NCBI RefSeq assembly: GCF_000648615.1
Contig: NZ_JFZC01000047.1
Location: forward strand, 22,362 to 86,361
Source of the DNA: Sporolactobacillus terrae DSM 11697
GTDB lineage: Bacteria; Bacillota; Bacilli; Bacillales; Sporolactobacillaceae
Length of the DNA stretch: 64,000 nucleotides
Reading direction: 5' to 3'
Position numbers and translations under genes: made by a program. Shown here piece after piece: positions 55,646-64,000 of this stretch (position 1 is its first letter; the number at the start of each line of letters is the position of its first letter). The notes beneath the pieces are model-generated. The model did not search any database. It saw only the letters and a list, made by a program, of their open reading frames with translations, and was not told the origin of the DNA.

Positions 55646-55737
55646 TCTTTCTCCTCCTCCATAATCGAACAACAATGCCTTAAAAAGGATAATGTTCGTT
55701 ACTTGCATAATCTATTATGTAACGGCTTACAAAAAAA

Positions 55738-55751
55738 TGCAACCGGTTGCA
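55738..55751. promoter_or_regulatory. LacI-type operator before the transporter
   Basis: TGCAACCGGTTGCA, identical to the palindrome at 54217. It lies in the promoter region of the MFS gene. Confidence 0.85.
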
Positions 55752-55805
55752 ATTGGTTTTTTTAAGATTTTTTTACGAAGGGACAGTCGATTGCATCAAA
55801 AAGCA

Positions 55806-55848
55806 AACAAAAAAGCAGCTCCTTCGCGGTTTAGGCGAATTAACTGCA
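55806..55848 (-). terminator. Terminator of the regulator gene
   Basis: On the minus strand GCAG, TTCGC, loop, GCGAA and CTGC pair with small interior gaps, followed by TTTTTT. Confidence 0.7.
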
Positions 55849-55884
55849 CGATTGGCGGACCAAATCAGCCGATAAATTTTTTAA

Positions 55885-56868
55885 TTAATTTTGTTCGATG
55901 ATTTTATAGGGTACAATTATTTTTTCGAAAGGTTCATTCGATTCCTGCTCGAGTTGCTGAATAATCAACTGTGCGGCTGCCTTGCCAAGTCGTTTCGGAT
56001 AAATTTGTACGGTGCTGATTTTGGGTTCGGCAAATTTAGCAAATAAAGAATCGTTGAATCCCATCAGTTCAATCTGCCTTTCAGGGGCAATTCGCTGCAC
56101 AGCTTTTTGGACTTGAAAGGCTAAAATATCATCACTCGCCAAAATGGCAGAAATGTCTGGATAGCGTTGCAAATATTCCTTAATGGCGGTACCAAAACGT
56201 TCACTGCACAGTTCCAGATTATAACCGTATAAATCATTGCGACGAATTGCTTCATGAAAACCAAGCATTCGGTCTGTTTGTACCAATTGGTATCTACTAG
56301 TAAAGGCATACCCTAACTGACGATGTCCTTTGTTTATCAAATATTCCGTTGCGTCTAATCCAGCATTGACATTATCATTGTCGACATAGGGGATGCTATT
56401 GGCGTTAGTATAGGGCTTTCCAATGACAGCATACTTTGCTTTTCGTTGCTGCAAATATTTCAAAATAGGATCATTTTCAATAGAATACAATAAAATGAAT
56501 TGCTCAATTTTACTATTTTCAATCATTATTTTGATAGTTTGCTTCAATTCTTTTACGGTACCACCTAAAGCCACCGTCATGAAAAAATGCTTTGGTATTA
56601 ATTCCTGATTAATGCCTTCAATTAATTCAGTATAAAAGGGGTTTTGGTACAAATCATCCTTATCAACTGGGAAAACAATACCAACAGTGTTATTGGCGTT
56701 AGTTGCTAGATTATGTGCGTTGAAATTTGGAACATAGTTCATTTTTTTTGCAACAAGTTGCACTTTTTTTCGTGTTTCTGGGCTGATTAGCGAACTATTC
56801 CGTATGGCGCGTGATGCCGTTGATGCAGATACACCAGCATATTTTGCTACATCCCGAATAGTTACCAT
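55885..56868 (-). CDS. LacI family regulator of the maltose module
   Basis: A 327-residue LacI/GalR regulator. The helix-turn-helix is VTIRDVAKYAGVSASTASRA, and the hinge region MNYVPNFNAHNLATN. The effector domain includes NTVGIVFPVDKDDLYQNPF, DNDNVNAGLDATEYLINKGH and MGFNDSLFAKFAEPKI. The ATG at 56868 follows GGGAGGA. It is the first gene of the module and has a palindromic operator 39 bp upstream, so it probably controls itself, the carrier and the phosphorylase. A name such as malR would fit its role but is not proven. Confidence 0.9.
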   Translation of the reverse strand: MVTIRDVAKYAGVSASTASRAIRNSSLISPETRKKVQLVAKKMNYVPNFNAHNLATNANNTVGIVFPVDKDDLYQNPFYTELIEGINQELIPKHFFMTVALGGTVKELKQTIKIMIENSKIEQFILLYSIENDPILKYLQQRKAKYAVIGKPYTNANSIPYVDNDNVNAGLDATEYLINKGHRQLGYAFTSRYQLVQTDRMLGFHEAIRRNDLYGYNLELCSERFGTAIKEYLQRYPDISAILASDDILAFQVQKAVQRIAPERQIELMGFNDSLFAKFAEPKISTVQIYPKRLGKAAAQLIIQQLEQESNEPFEKIIVPYKIIEQN

Positions 56869-56907
56869 CAATATTCCTCCCGTTTACTTCATTATAGCAG
56901 AAATTCA

Positions 56908-56920
56908 TGCAACGGTTGCA
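56908..56920. promoter_or_regulatory. LacI-type operator before the regulator
   Basis: TGCAACGGTTGCA, a 13 bp palindrome within CATGCAACGGTTGCATG. It differs from the other two copies by one central base. Confidence 0.8.
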
Positions 56921-56956
56921 TGGGATTTTCAAAAAATAATTTCTTATAATACGGGC

Positions 56957-56991
56957 GGCCAGTTGTAAAATCAAATAGCCAGTTAGGTTGG
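56957..56991 (+). repeat. Right 35 bp direct repeat of the maltose island
   Basis: GGCCAGTTGTAAAATCAAAT then AGCCAGTTAGGTTGG, in the same orientation as the left copy at 49503. The maltose module lies exactly between them. The ISLre2 remnant follows. Confidence 0.7.
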
Positions 56992-57026
56992 GTAATAAAA
57001 CACCATCATAAAATCCGGTGTTATCA

Positions 57027-57416
57027 TTAAAGCGACGAAACCATAAGGGCGCTTTTCGGCAGCACCTTCGGTGACGGACCTTGAATCGCCAGTTCAATCG
57101 CAGCTTCCTCAACCATCGGGCTGAGATGTCCGGCTTTTTCAAAAGCCAAATACCGATCCAGGAGATAGACATGTTCATTCTTTGTTCGGTCGCGATAGTA
57201 AGCGCGTTCGATCGTGAGTTCACCGAAAAGACTGGTGATTTGAAGCGGGCGTTTACTCACGAGCCGATACTGTTTTTTATCCCGTTCGTCGGCAATTTGT
57301 TGATCCATGTCCTCCAAGAGCTTTTTCATCACCTGAGTGAACGTCTCCTGTAGCTGCCGCCAGACCCATTGTTCCAGTTGTTTTAAATTCATATACACTG
57401 TGTTATTCTGTTTCAT
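57027..57416 (-). pseudogene. ISLre2-family transposase, N-terminal remnant
   Basis: The frame starts at an ATG with GAAGGAG upstream. It reads MNLKQLEQWVWRQLQETFTQ, then PLQITSLFGELTIERAYYRD and SPMVEEAAIELAIQGPS, the conserved first part of ISLre2 (UPF0236) transposases. Resemblance stops after GPS near 57078, and the frame ends 17 codons later. The remaining two thirds, including the catalytic residues, are missing. The break lies about 90 bp from the direct repeat. Confidence 0.75.
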
Positions 57417-57521
57417 GAAGGTGCTCCTTCGAATCGTTGTGGTCAACTTTGATTCTACCAAGGGGTCACCCTCTTTTCCATAGTTATCGCTTCTTGATCC
57501 TACCGCGCTACCGCTTGGTGT

Positions 57522-57567
57522 CCTTTATTTCCAGTCAATGGCTGTTTCCATTAACTGGAAATAAAGG
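57522..57567. repeat. Strong 20 bp inverted repeat beside the ISLre2 fragment
   Basis: CCTTTATTTCCAGTCAATGG and CCATTAACTGGAAATAAAGG pair at 19 of 20 positions around a six-base loop. No T-run follows, so it is not a normal terminator. It stands 13 bp from the truncated end of the peptidase gene. Confidence 0.7.
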
Positions 57568-57579
57568 CTATCTTTCTGC

Positions 57580-58200
57580 CTACAAAGCATCTGCATCCAT
57601 CTCCATGGTCCTAATATCTAACGGTGAGACACTATTAATTTTGTCGGCATCTCTATAAAACATCGGAATATACTGCATATTACTGCTTTGTTTTGCACTT
57701 ATATATTCACAATGGCCATTAAGCAAATGACCCAATTCATGAGTTAAAATGAAACGTGCAACAAATGTATTAAGCAAACTAGCTAGGCTTACGTCAATAA
57801 CTTTGCTGTCTATAGCTTTAGCTTTTCCATTATTGTCGAATACAATTCCTTCATATGATATTTCCTCACCATCAATCTCATCTGCACCAAGCGACATCGC
57901 CTTTATAAATTCTTCACTTCTTTTTTTTGCAAAGTCATAAAAATAATCAAAAAACTTATCGATTACTCCTGTATTTATTCCAATATTATCAACGTTGTTT
58001 TTATGCCCAGATTTTCCATTTAGTCTTTCATCCTCTATGAGATAAAATTTCAATTGGGATTTCGTTGAGTTAGTATTACTTTTCAAGACTTTCTGCATTA
58101 AATATTGGTACTGTTGATAGATTGCCTGCGCTCTATTTTCAATATCTTTGTAGAGAGCCTCTTTCATAGTAACTCTATCCACTTTCTCAACTTCTCTCAT
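57580..58200 (-). pseudogene. Zinc metallopeptidase (HExxH), truncated at the C-terminus
   Basis: A 206-codon reading frame. VARFILTHELGHLLNGHCEY carries the HExxH zinc motif plus a second His. EMDADAL with the third zinc ligand is the last recognisable element, and the frame stops immediately after it. Relatives of this peptidase type continue for many residues beyond EMDADAL, so the C-terminus was probably removed by the neighbouring insertion. The sequence is AT-rich like other acquired genes. The start is uncertain because no clear ribosome site precedes the ATG at 58200. It could be the toxin- or phage-associated ImmA/IrrE-like type, but no partner regulator is present. Confidence 0.6.
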
Positions 58201-58319
58201 TTTTAATTTTATACTCTGATTATATCGTTAGAGGAAAGACGTAAAAGTCAGCATTTTTCACGAATACCCCATCCATATAGGGAGCAACGTAACCTTCTGA
58301 CATAGCTTTAAATAAAGGA

Positions 58320-60698
58320 TTAAAGGGACACAACAAGCGGTGAAAATCCTTCGACTGAAAATTTCACGGAGCCTTTTTGCCCCTTGTCAGTCTGCACATA
58401 GCAAATCATGCGCCCGTTAAAGCTTCTGCGCCATTTTTCCACGTAATTGGTTATATCATCGACATTCCCGTTTTCAAACCCGAGAAATGCTGCATCATCC
58501 GACGAAAAAGTCACGATTCTTTCATCGCTTGTCGCGCGTCCTTTGTTATCAATAAACGTTAATTCAATTTGATGGATCACTTTGTCTGGATTATATGTGC
58601 GGTTAAATCGCGACCACTTAACCGGTGCTTGCCAGACGTTAGCCATTAATTGGCACGATTCACCAACCGCTTCCAATAAATCTGTAATTGGCTTGCCGTC
58701 TTTTTTTGCTTCAAGCGTTAAAGGAACGTTTTGATAATGGGTCACTGCTGTGTAATAGCCTTCGGTTTCATCAAAGGTCATCGGAATATCTGTCTGTCCC
58801 ATTTTTAGGGTAAACTGATCGGCATTGGTATAAAGGCGAATTTCAACATCTTCTCCGTCTCGATAGTTCCATTTTCTAAAGACCGGTGTCCATGGATCTT
58901 CTGTTTTGCAGCCATCATAGGGGCGCGTGTACAGCTTGCCCGTTGCCGCTTCAACCCACCAGCTTTTTCTTTTATAGAACATAATGGTTGGATAACCGCA
59001 CAGATCAATCAATCCGCGATATGTCCCGTGCCTCGGAAATACACCACGCGCTTCTCCCAGAAAGTCGACTCCGGTCCATATAAAATGACCCGAAATATAA
59101 TTATTATTCTTCACCGCCAGCCACTGGGAATAGCTATGTTTGCTTTCACTGCTGTAAAAAGGCTTGTCCGGAAAGCGTTTGTGATGATCTTCATATAAAT
59201 TTTCTTTGTAATTATAGCCGACAAGATCGAGAACGTCGATCAGGCCCGTTTGAGAGGATAGCTCCGGAAAAGCTGCCGCCAGGGTCACCGGGCGAGTTGC
59301 ATCCTCTCTGTGCACAATGTCTGTCAGCCGTCTGGCGATCACAGTAGCGCGCCGCGTATCCGGACGATTCGGGTTATAGATACGTTCCTCGGCCGGTTTA
59401 TTGGCATCGTTATTTCCCGTCATTTCATTGAAAAGCTGATTCGCGTACGGATCGTTCGGGTAATCAATCTCATTGCCAATACTCCAGGCAATAACGGAGG
59501 CATGATTTTTATTGCGGCGAACCATATCGACAAGATCTTTTTCGTGCCAGACGGGAAAATCCTTTGCATAGCCTTCATATTTTGGCGGATAAATATTATG
59601 GCCCCGGCACCATTTATTTTTGGGGTTTTCCCATTCATCAAATGCTTCGTCAATGACAAAGAAACCAAGCGCATCACACAGGTCATACAGATTCTGCGCA
59701 TGAGGATTGTGCCCCATGCGGATGGCATTGCCTCCTGCTTCCTTAATTTTAAACAGGCGCCTCAGCCAAACCGCAGTTGGGACAGCTGTACCGAAACAGC
59801 CAGCATCCTCATGAAGATTGACACCTTTCAATTTCGTCGCTGGCTGATTGTTCAGTAAGAAGCCCTTATTGGGATCGAAGACAAACTTGCGGATGCCCAC
59901 GTTTTCCAGATAATGTGATTCTTTTCCTTCAGCAGTGACTTTTGTCTCCAATTGATAAAGAGCGGGGATTTCTGCGCTCCATAATTTGGGCTCTGCCAAT
60001 TCTTTTGCGAAAACGACTGCCCGTTTACCGTGAGCGGGAACGGAAACCGTTTCTTCTCCTAATTTAAAGAAAGATTCACCGCCGATTTCTTTTAGCGTCT
60101 GTTCAACCGTAACCTGCGTCTCTGTATCCAGTGCATTGGTTAATATCGCTGACGCGTTCACCTTGGCTGCACGATCGGTGATGGCTTCTGTTTCAAAAGT
60201 GACATCATAACGGTCGACATAGACCTGATCCAAAACGGCAAGATAAACCGGACGCGTTATTCCCGATCCGTTATACCAGCGGGAATCTGCGATATCCGAG
60301 TGGTCCACACGCACGGCGATCACAAATTCGTCATTGTTGTTAAACGCAGCAAGATCCGTGAGATCATACTGAAATGAGCTGTAGCCGGAAGGACGATAGC
60401 CGAGATGATAACCATTCACCCATACATCCGCATTTTTATAGACACCTTCAAAACGAATCTGCAGGACACGGTCCGATAGATCCCCCAATTCCGCAGCGCT
60501 AAAATGGCAGCGATACCAGCCAATGCCTCCCGGCAGATATCCGGTGCCGCTTGACGCATCTTTTGTGAAGTCCTGAGTAATACTCCAATCATGAGGGACG
60601 GTGACCTTTTTCCAGCCCTGATCCGCAAAATCTTTTTGCCAGGCATTTGACAGATCGCCTAGAAATAATTTCCAATTGGTCAAACAATATTGTTCCAT
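58320..60698 (-). CDS. Beta-galactosidase-type glycoside hydrolase family 2
   Basis: A 792-residue GH2 enzyme. The jelly-roll sugar-binding domain includes VTVPHDWSITQDF and GGIGWYRCHF. The acid/base Glu is in VIAWSIGNEIDYP, and the nucleophile Glu is in KPFYSSESKHSYSQW. The region near 600 carries a DUF4982-like domain (RKWNYRDGEDVEIRLYTNAD) of beta-galactosidases. It probably hydrolyses beta-galactosides, although beta-glucuronidase or another GH2 specificity is possible. There is no signal peptide, so it acts in the cytoplasm. It is the last gene of an operon with the acetyltransferase and HAD phosphatase genes. Confidence 0.88.
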   Translation of the reverse strand: MEQYCLTNWKLFLGDLSNAWQKDFADQGWKKVTVPHDWSITQDFTKDASSGTGYLPGGIGWYRCHFSAAELGDLSDRVLQIRFEGVYKNADVWVNGYHLGYRPSGYSSFQYDLTDLAAFNNNDEFVIAVRVDHSDIADSRWYNGSGITRPVYLAVLDQVYVDRYDVTFETEAITDRAAKVNASAILTNALDTETQVTVEQTLKEIGGESFFKLGEETVSVPAHGKRAVVFAKELAEPKLWSAEIPALYQLETKVTAEGKESHYLENVGIRKFVFDPNKGFLLNNQPATKLKGVNLHEDAGCFGTAVPTAVWLRRLFKIKEAGGNAIRMGHNPHAQNLYDLCDALGFFVIDEAFDEWENPKNKWCRGHNIYPPKYEGYAKDFPVWHEKDLVDMVRRNKNHASVIAWSIGNEIDYPNDPYANQLFNEMTGNNDANKPAEERIYNPNRPDTRRATVIARRLTDIVHREDATRPVTLAAAFPELSSQTGLIDVLDLVGYNYKENLYEDHHKRFPDKPFYSSESKHSYSQWLAVKNNNYISGHFIWTGVDFLGEARGVFPRHGTYRGLIDLCGYPTIMFYKRKSWWVEAATGKLYTRPYDGCKTEDPWTPVFRKWNYRDGEDVEIRLYTNADQFTLKMGQTDIPMTFDETEGYYTAVTHYQNVPLTLEAKKDGKPITDLLEAVGESCQLMANVWQAPVKWSRFNRTYNPDKVIHQIELTFIDNKGRATSDERIVTFSSDDAAFLGFENGNVDDITNYVEKWRRSFNGRMICYVQTDKGQKGSVKFSVEGFSPLVVSL

Positions 60699-60735
60699 TT
60701 GTACACCTCTGTTTTTTTACATTAAGTGATAACGG

Positions 60736-61344
60736 CTATTCCCAAACATCCAGTTTTCTATCTTTAAAGTAAAAGGTTTTATCTTTTTCCCCTATTTTTC
60801 TGATCACACGGCAAGGGGAGCCGTAAGCCACAACATTGGCGGGAATGTCTCTCGTCACCACGCTTCCGGCGCCAATAACCGAATGATCCCCGATCGTCAC
60901 GCCAGGCAGGATCTGGACACCAGCACCAATCCAGACATTCGTGCCAATCTTAACGGGCAGGTTGTAGACGTAATGATGCTCTCGAAGTACGGGGAGAATC
61001 GGATGTCCGGATGTTGCGATCACAACATTCGGACCAAACATGCAGTGGTCGCCAACGTATATATCAGTATCATCAACAAAGGTGAGATTGAAGTTGCAAT
61101 AAATGCCACTTCCAAAATGGACATGATGGCAGCCCCAGTTGGCATGGAGCGGTGTCTCTATATGACAGTTTTCGCCAATCTCCGCGAACATTTGTTTTAA
61201 CAATTTCCGTTTTTTCTCATTTTCTAACGGTCTTGTGGCATTATAATCATGCAGCAACTCCAGATACTCCATTTGTTTCCCCATGATCTCAGGATCGTCA
61301 TAATGATAGGGCAATCCTTTTTCTTTTCTTTCTTTGTTATTCAC
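60736..61344 (-). CDS. Galactoside/maltose O-acetyltransferase (LacA-like)
   Basis: A 202-residue hexapeptide acetyltransferase. GCHHVHFGSGIYCNFNLTFV, then DDTDIYVGDHCMFGPNVVIA with TSGHP, and NVWIGAGVQILPGVTIGDHS are LacA/Maa-type motifs including the catalytic His in ATSGHP. The GTG at 61344 follows GGAGG; an ATG at 61362 lacks it. It transfers acetyl groups from acetyl-CoA to sugars. Gaps of 37 and 21 bp to its neighbours support one operon with the beta-galactosidase and HAD genes. Confidence 0.9.
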   Translation of the reverse strand: MNNKERKEKGLPYHYDDPEIMGKQMEYLELLHDYNATRPLENEKKRKLLKQMFAEIGENCHIETPLHANWGCHHVHFGSGIYCNFNLTFVDDTDIYVGDHCMFGPNVVIATSGHPILPVLREHHYVYNLPVKIGTNVWIGAGVQILPGVTIGDHSVIGAGSVVTRDIPANVVAYGSPCRVIRKIGEKDKTFYFKDRKLDVWE

Positions 61345-61365
61345 CCCGGCACCTCCATTCAAAAG

Positions 61366-62178
61366 CTATGCTCTGCGCTCTTTGCGCCTGATCAATTCTT
61401 CTACAATTTTAATAACTCCATAGTCATCATTTGACGCGGTTATATAGTTTGCGTATTGTTTCATACCTTCGCTGGCATTGGCGACTATATAGCTGTATTT
61501 TACGGATTGAAGCATCTCGGCATCATTATACGTATCGCCAAAAGCCATCATTTGAGAAGAATCAATATGCATATAGTCACCTAATCGTTTCATTGCTTTC
61601 CCTTTATCAATACCTTTATTCATGATATCAATCCAAAGCGTGCCGCTGATCACCACTGAAAATTCTTTTACAAATTGCGGTTTAAAAATTCGATCGTAAT
61701 GCGCCTTGCTGCCTGCCCCCGGGAAATAAATCGTAAACTTATCTGCTTTCACCGCCAATTTTCGCATGTCTTCAACAACGGTTATTTTGGTATAGTACGT
61801 ATACAGGAACGATTTATACTGCTCATTTTTCTTCGAAATATAGGCGGAATCCAAGCCGCATAGAATAGCGACACCATCGGTTTCATCTTCGACAAATCGG
61901 ATCATCTTCTGATAAGCGCTGACATCAATCAGACTGTTAAAGAGTATCTTCCCTTTGTAACTGACTAATCCGCCATTATCACAGATAAAGACCATATCCT
62001 CTTTTAGATTTGAAAAAATATCACTCAGTGTGTAAAGCGGCCGGCCACTTGCAATCGCAAAATCAACGCCCAATTCCCGAAGTTTTAAAACATAGCGTTC
62101 AAAATCAGGCGGCAATTCACTGGTACTTGTCAACAAGGTGCTGTCCATATCCGTTGCAATCAGTTTCACATTTTCCAA
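61366..62178 (-). CDS. Cof-type HAD hydrolase
   Basis: A 270-residue haloacid-dehalogenase-superfamily phosphatase. Motif I is IATDMDSTLL, motif II FAIASGRPL, and motif III/IV MMAFGDTYNDAEML, with a class IIb cap in between. The family removes phosphate from sugar phosphates and similar compounds. The TTG start at 62178 fits AAGGATGG. It opens the beta-galactoside operon and is divergent from the AraC regulator. In this context it may prevent sugar-phosphate overload. Confidence 0.9.
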   Translation of the reverse strand: MENVKLIATDMDSTLLTSTSELPPDFERYVLKLRELGVDFAIASGRPLYTLSDIFSNLKEDMVFICDNGGLVSYKGKILFNSLIDVSAYQKMIRFVEDETDGVAILCGLDSAYISKKNEQYKSFLYTYYTKITVVEDMRKLAVKADKFTIYFPGAGSKAHYDRIFKPQFVKEFSVVISGTLWIDIMNKGIDKGKAMKRLGDYMHIDSSQMMAFGDTYNDAEMLQSVKYSYIVANASEGMKQYANYITASNDDYGVIKIVEELIRRKERRA

Positions 62179-62412
62179 AATCGGTTACCATCCTTTTTTT
62201 ATTTTATGACTTTGTTAAACTCACCTGTCGCTCTCCAGGAGATTGATTACCGCAGGCATCACGCGCCTTCCGATCCAATCAACGGAGTGGCAAAAAAACG
62301 ACAATGAATTTAAACAGAACTTATTCTATAAATATTGTATTTAAAAGACTTTGAAAGCACTATCTTTATCGTATATAATCATGTAAAAATCGTATGTAAA
62401 GGAGTCAAGGCG

Positions 62413-63285
62413 ATGCGCACTCCATTAGGCGTCTCATCCGATCTGTCAGAACGTCTCAATTACAATATTCCTGACTTCCCGCTTTATTTGAAGAGAGACG
62501 ATTTGAGCAGATACGGATACAAAGCACTTTGCCATTGGCATACGGATCTGGAATTCATTTTCGTCCTTCATGGTTCCATGGATTTTTTCGTAAACGGTGG
62601 CATTCATCATTTGGAGGAAAACAGCGGTATCTTTGTAAACAGCAAAAGACTCCATTACGGATTTTCGGAGGATCATACTGAATGTGAGTTCATTGCACTG
62701 GTGATCAGTCCGGCACTGTTTTTTGAGCATTCACTTGTGACCAAGCACTATTTTAAAGAGAAATTCGGCAGTTTGTCCCAAGACTGCCTCTCCCTGAGCA
62801 AACGAATCGAATGGCAAAAAAATATTCTTGACACTATGTATTTCCTTAATAGGGAAATGACAAAAGATCAGCCTAATATTCTTCGCGTTATGTCTCTTTC
62901 GACACTTTTATGCGCGGATGTCGGCGACCACTTAGTAACCCGAAAAGAGCATCTGGATGAAACCCCTGATCAGAATCTTGTCTGGAAAATGACGGATTAT
63001 ATACAACGGAATTACGACAGAAAAATCTCACTGAACGACATTGCCGGGGCGGGGGCCATTTGCAGAAGCAAATGCTGCCAGCTGTTCAAAAAATATTTAA
63101 AACAATCACCCAATAACTACTTGATCCGCTACCGGCTTTCTAAGTCCCGTGATTTACTGAGAAGTACGAATTTAACCGTTTCTGAGATCAGTGCCCTTTG
63201 CGGTTTTCAGGCGCCCAGTTACTTTACACATGTTTTTAATCAAGAAATGGGAAAAACACCTAAAGCGTATCGTCAATCACAATAA
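62413..63285 (+). CDS. AraC family transcriptional regulator
   Basis: A 290-residue AraC/XylS regulator. The N-terminal cupin-like sensor contains CHWHTDLEFIFVLHGSMDFF and NGGIHHLEENSGIFVNSKRL with HY. The C-terminal double helix-turn-helix includes NYDRKISLNDIAGAGAICRS, KCCQLFKKYLKQSPNNYLIR and the closing VSEISALCGFQAPSYFTHVF. The ATG at 62413 follows AAGGAG. It is divergent from the HAD-acetyltransferase-beta-galactosidase operon across 234 bp, so it is the probable sugar-responsive activator of that operon. Confidence 0.92.
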   Translation: MRTPLGVSSDLSERLNYNIPDFPLYLKRDDLSRYGYKALCHWHTDLEFIFVLHGSMDFFVNGGIHHLEENSGIFVNSKRLHYGFSEDHTECEFIALVISPALFFEHSLVTKHYFKEKFGSLSQDCLSLSKRIEWQKNILDTMYFLNREMTKDQPNILRVMSLSTLLCADVGDHLVTRKEHLDETPDQNLVWKMTDYIQRNYDRKISLNDIAGAGAICRSKCCQLFKKYLKQSPNNYLIRYRLSKSRDLLRSTNLTVSEISALCGFQAPSYFTHVFNQEMGKTPKAYRQSQ

Positions 63286-63488
63286 GTACTTTTTAGTTAA
63301 GGATTCCCGAGTGTTTCATTCAAACGATCATTCCTTTATAATGTCAATGAAAATAATTGAAAACAGACACAGGTGCAGACGGCTTCTTTTTGCTTCGTTT
63401 CTTTTTTCTGTTTCATCCAGCCCTGATCATCAGCCAAACGTCCGTTTTAAAGCCACAAGGATTAACGTGACGTGGCAATCATTAAGCT

Positions 63489-63818
63489 TTATAAATTTTT
63501 CTCGGATTTTTTATCCGTTTTATACTTCAAACCAAGATTGTTCGCCATAAAAACATCAATAAGCCGCTTGGGAAGAAGCCGGGGAATGACCCAATTGGTT
63601 ATTGGACGCGGAACGACCGAAAATCCGTAGCGAACTTTTGGGTGCGGGGTTGTTAGTGCCTTCCAGACGATATTCCCGAGACGTTCGTTTACCTGTGCAT
63701 TAATTCTTAAAATGATATATTGATCCTGACGAGAAATGTGCTTTCGGTGATAGACTTGCCATAGATTAATCCATGAAGCGGCAGGCCCGAGACTTTCAAT
63801 TAGATATAAGGTATTCAT
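63489..63818 (-). pseudogene. Short-chain dehydrogenase, C-terminal remnant
   Basis: A 109-codon frame that resembles only the last third of SDR enzymes: VWKALTTPHPKVRYGFSVVP, then VIPRLLPKRLIDVFM. The NAD(P)-binding GxxxGxG region and the YxxxK active site, about 170 residues, are absent upstream in any frame. It may be a truncated gene at the edge of the acquired region. Confidence 0.6.
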
Positions 63819-63929
63819 TCGCTTACTCCAGCGGCGCGCTCTTAATCGCTTTTCTATAGCTGGAATGATATATTTTTCGAATGCTTTTGACTGAGTGATG
63901 TTTAATAAATTTAACCTGAATTATTCATA

Positions 63930-63952
63930 GCCTAATTTGCTAACTGGCCAAA
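63930..63952 (-). repeat. Inverted, shorter relative of the 36 bp island repeat
   Basis: On the minus strand TTGGCCAGTTAGCAAATTAG shares TTGGCCAGTT and CAAATTAG with the left island repeat, lacking about six bases between them. It may be a third copy in opposite orientation near the right end of the window. Confidence 0.35.
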
Positions 63953-64000
63953 ACGCTTTCCCCACAAGGAGATAACCCTTTTCGTTTTTTCACCGATTAG

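Noticed and set aside
56795..57223. A frame spanning the right island repeat and the ISLre2 fragment
   Set aside because: It is a chance fusion across a repeat and a broken transposase; the transposase frame itself is the supported one.
1..64000. tRNA, rRNA or a replication origin
   Set aside because: No cloverleaf, rRNA core sequence or dnaA/dnaN-type gene was seen; the two DnaA boxes alone do not make an origin.

Overview
The window reads as a chromosomal segment of a low-to-middle GC Gram-positive of the Bacilli, best fitting a spore-forming lactic acid bacterium of the Sporolactobacillus type. This is inference from gene content, not from a marker gene. A Bacillus-like bactofilin/DUF4004 pair, GTG and TTG starts with strong Shine-Dalgarno sequences, and PerR-, Fur- and NrdR-type sites sit next to phosphoketolase, a malolactic enzyme locus and anaerobic ribonucleotide reductase. 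No rRNA, tRNA, CRISPR array or prophage was seen.

Layout. 1-4.6 kb: truncated aminotransferase, YtcJ-type amidohydrolase, then a decayed patch (DNA glycosylase remnant, frameshifted bactofilin) behind an intact DUF4004 regulator-like gene. 4.8-16 kb: amino acid permease, LacI regulator, and one long same-strand set encoding a peptide-type ABC transporter, a DUF1028 protein and a large GAF/PucR-type regulator. 16-28 kb: DUF2075 ATPase, MsrAB fusion, hexapeptide transferase, phosphoketolase, fructokinase remnant, GNAT, a DnaA-box pair, AcuI-type reductase, small membrane and hypothetical proteins, aldo/keto reductase and an orphan PTS IIC. 28-42 kb: MetQ lipoprotein, cysteine desulfidase, the malolactic locus (malolactic enzyme, anion transporter, MleR-like regulator), a Fur-controlled siderophore-type uptake set without its ATPase, an XRE/membrane protein and nrdDG behind two NrdR-like boxes.

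42-64 kb is accessory in character: visibly AT-richer stretches, repeats, IS relics and truncated genes. It holds a CynX-type MFS gene and an isochorismatase-family gene separated by copies of a small palindromic repeat, ahpCF under a PerR-like box, then a complete maltose phosphorolysis module (malR, MFS transporter, maltose phosphorylase, mutarotase, beta-phosphoglucomutase). This module lies between two near-identical 35-36 bp direct repeats, with a serine recombinase C-terminal relic just inside the left copy. Three near-identical palindromic operators tie the module to its LacI regulator. After an ISLre2 fragment and a truncated zinc peptidase comes a beta-galactoside operon (HAD phosphatase, acetyltransferase, GH2 beta-galactosidase) divergent from an AraC regulator, and finally a truncated SDR gene.

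How they work together (inference): sugar and acid catabolism dominates. Maltose would be split by phosphate to glucose and beta-glucose 1-phosphate, then converted to glucose 6-phosphate. Phosphoketolase would feed heterolactic metabolism, and the malolactic pair would deacidify and conserve energy. AhpCF, MsrAB and NrdDG suit life between anaerobic and aerated conditions. The strongest candidate for something undescribed is the repeat-flanked maltose island. The DUF1028/peptide-transporter/GAF-PucR unit is the best candidate for an uncharacterised pathway.
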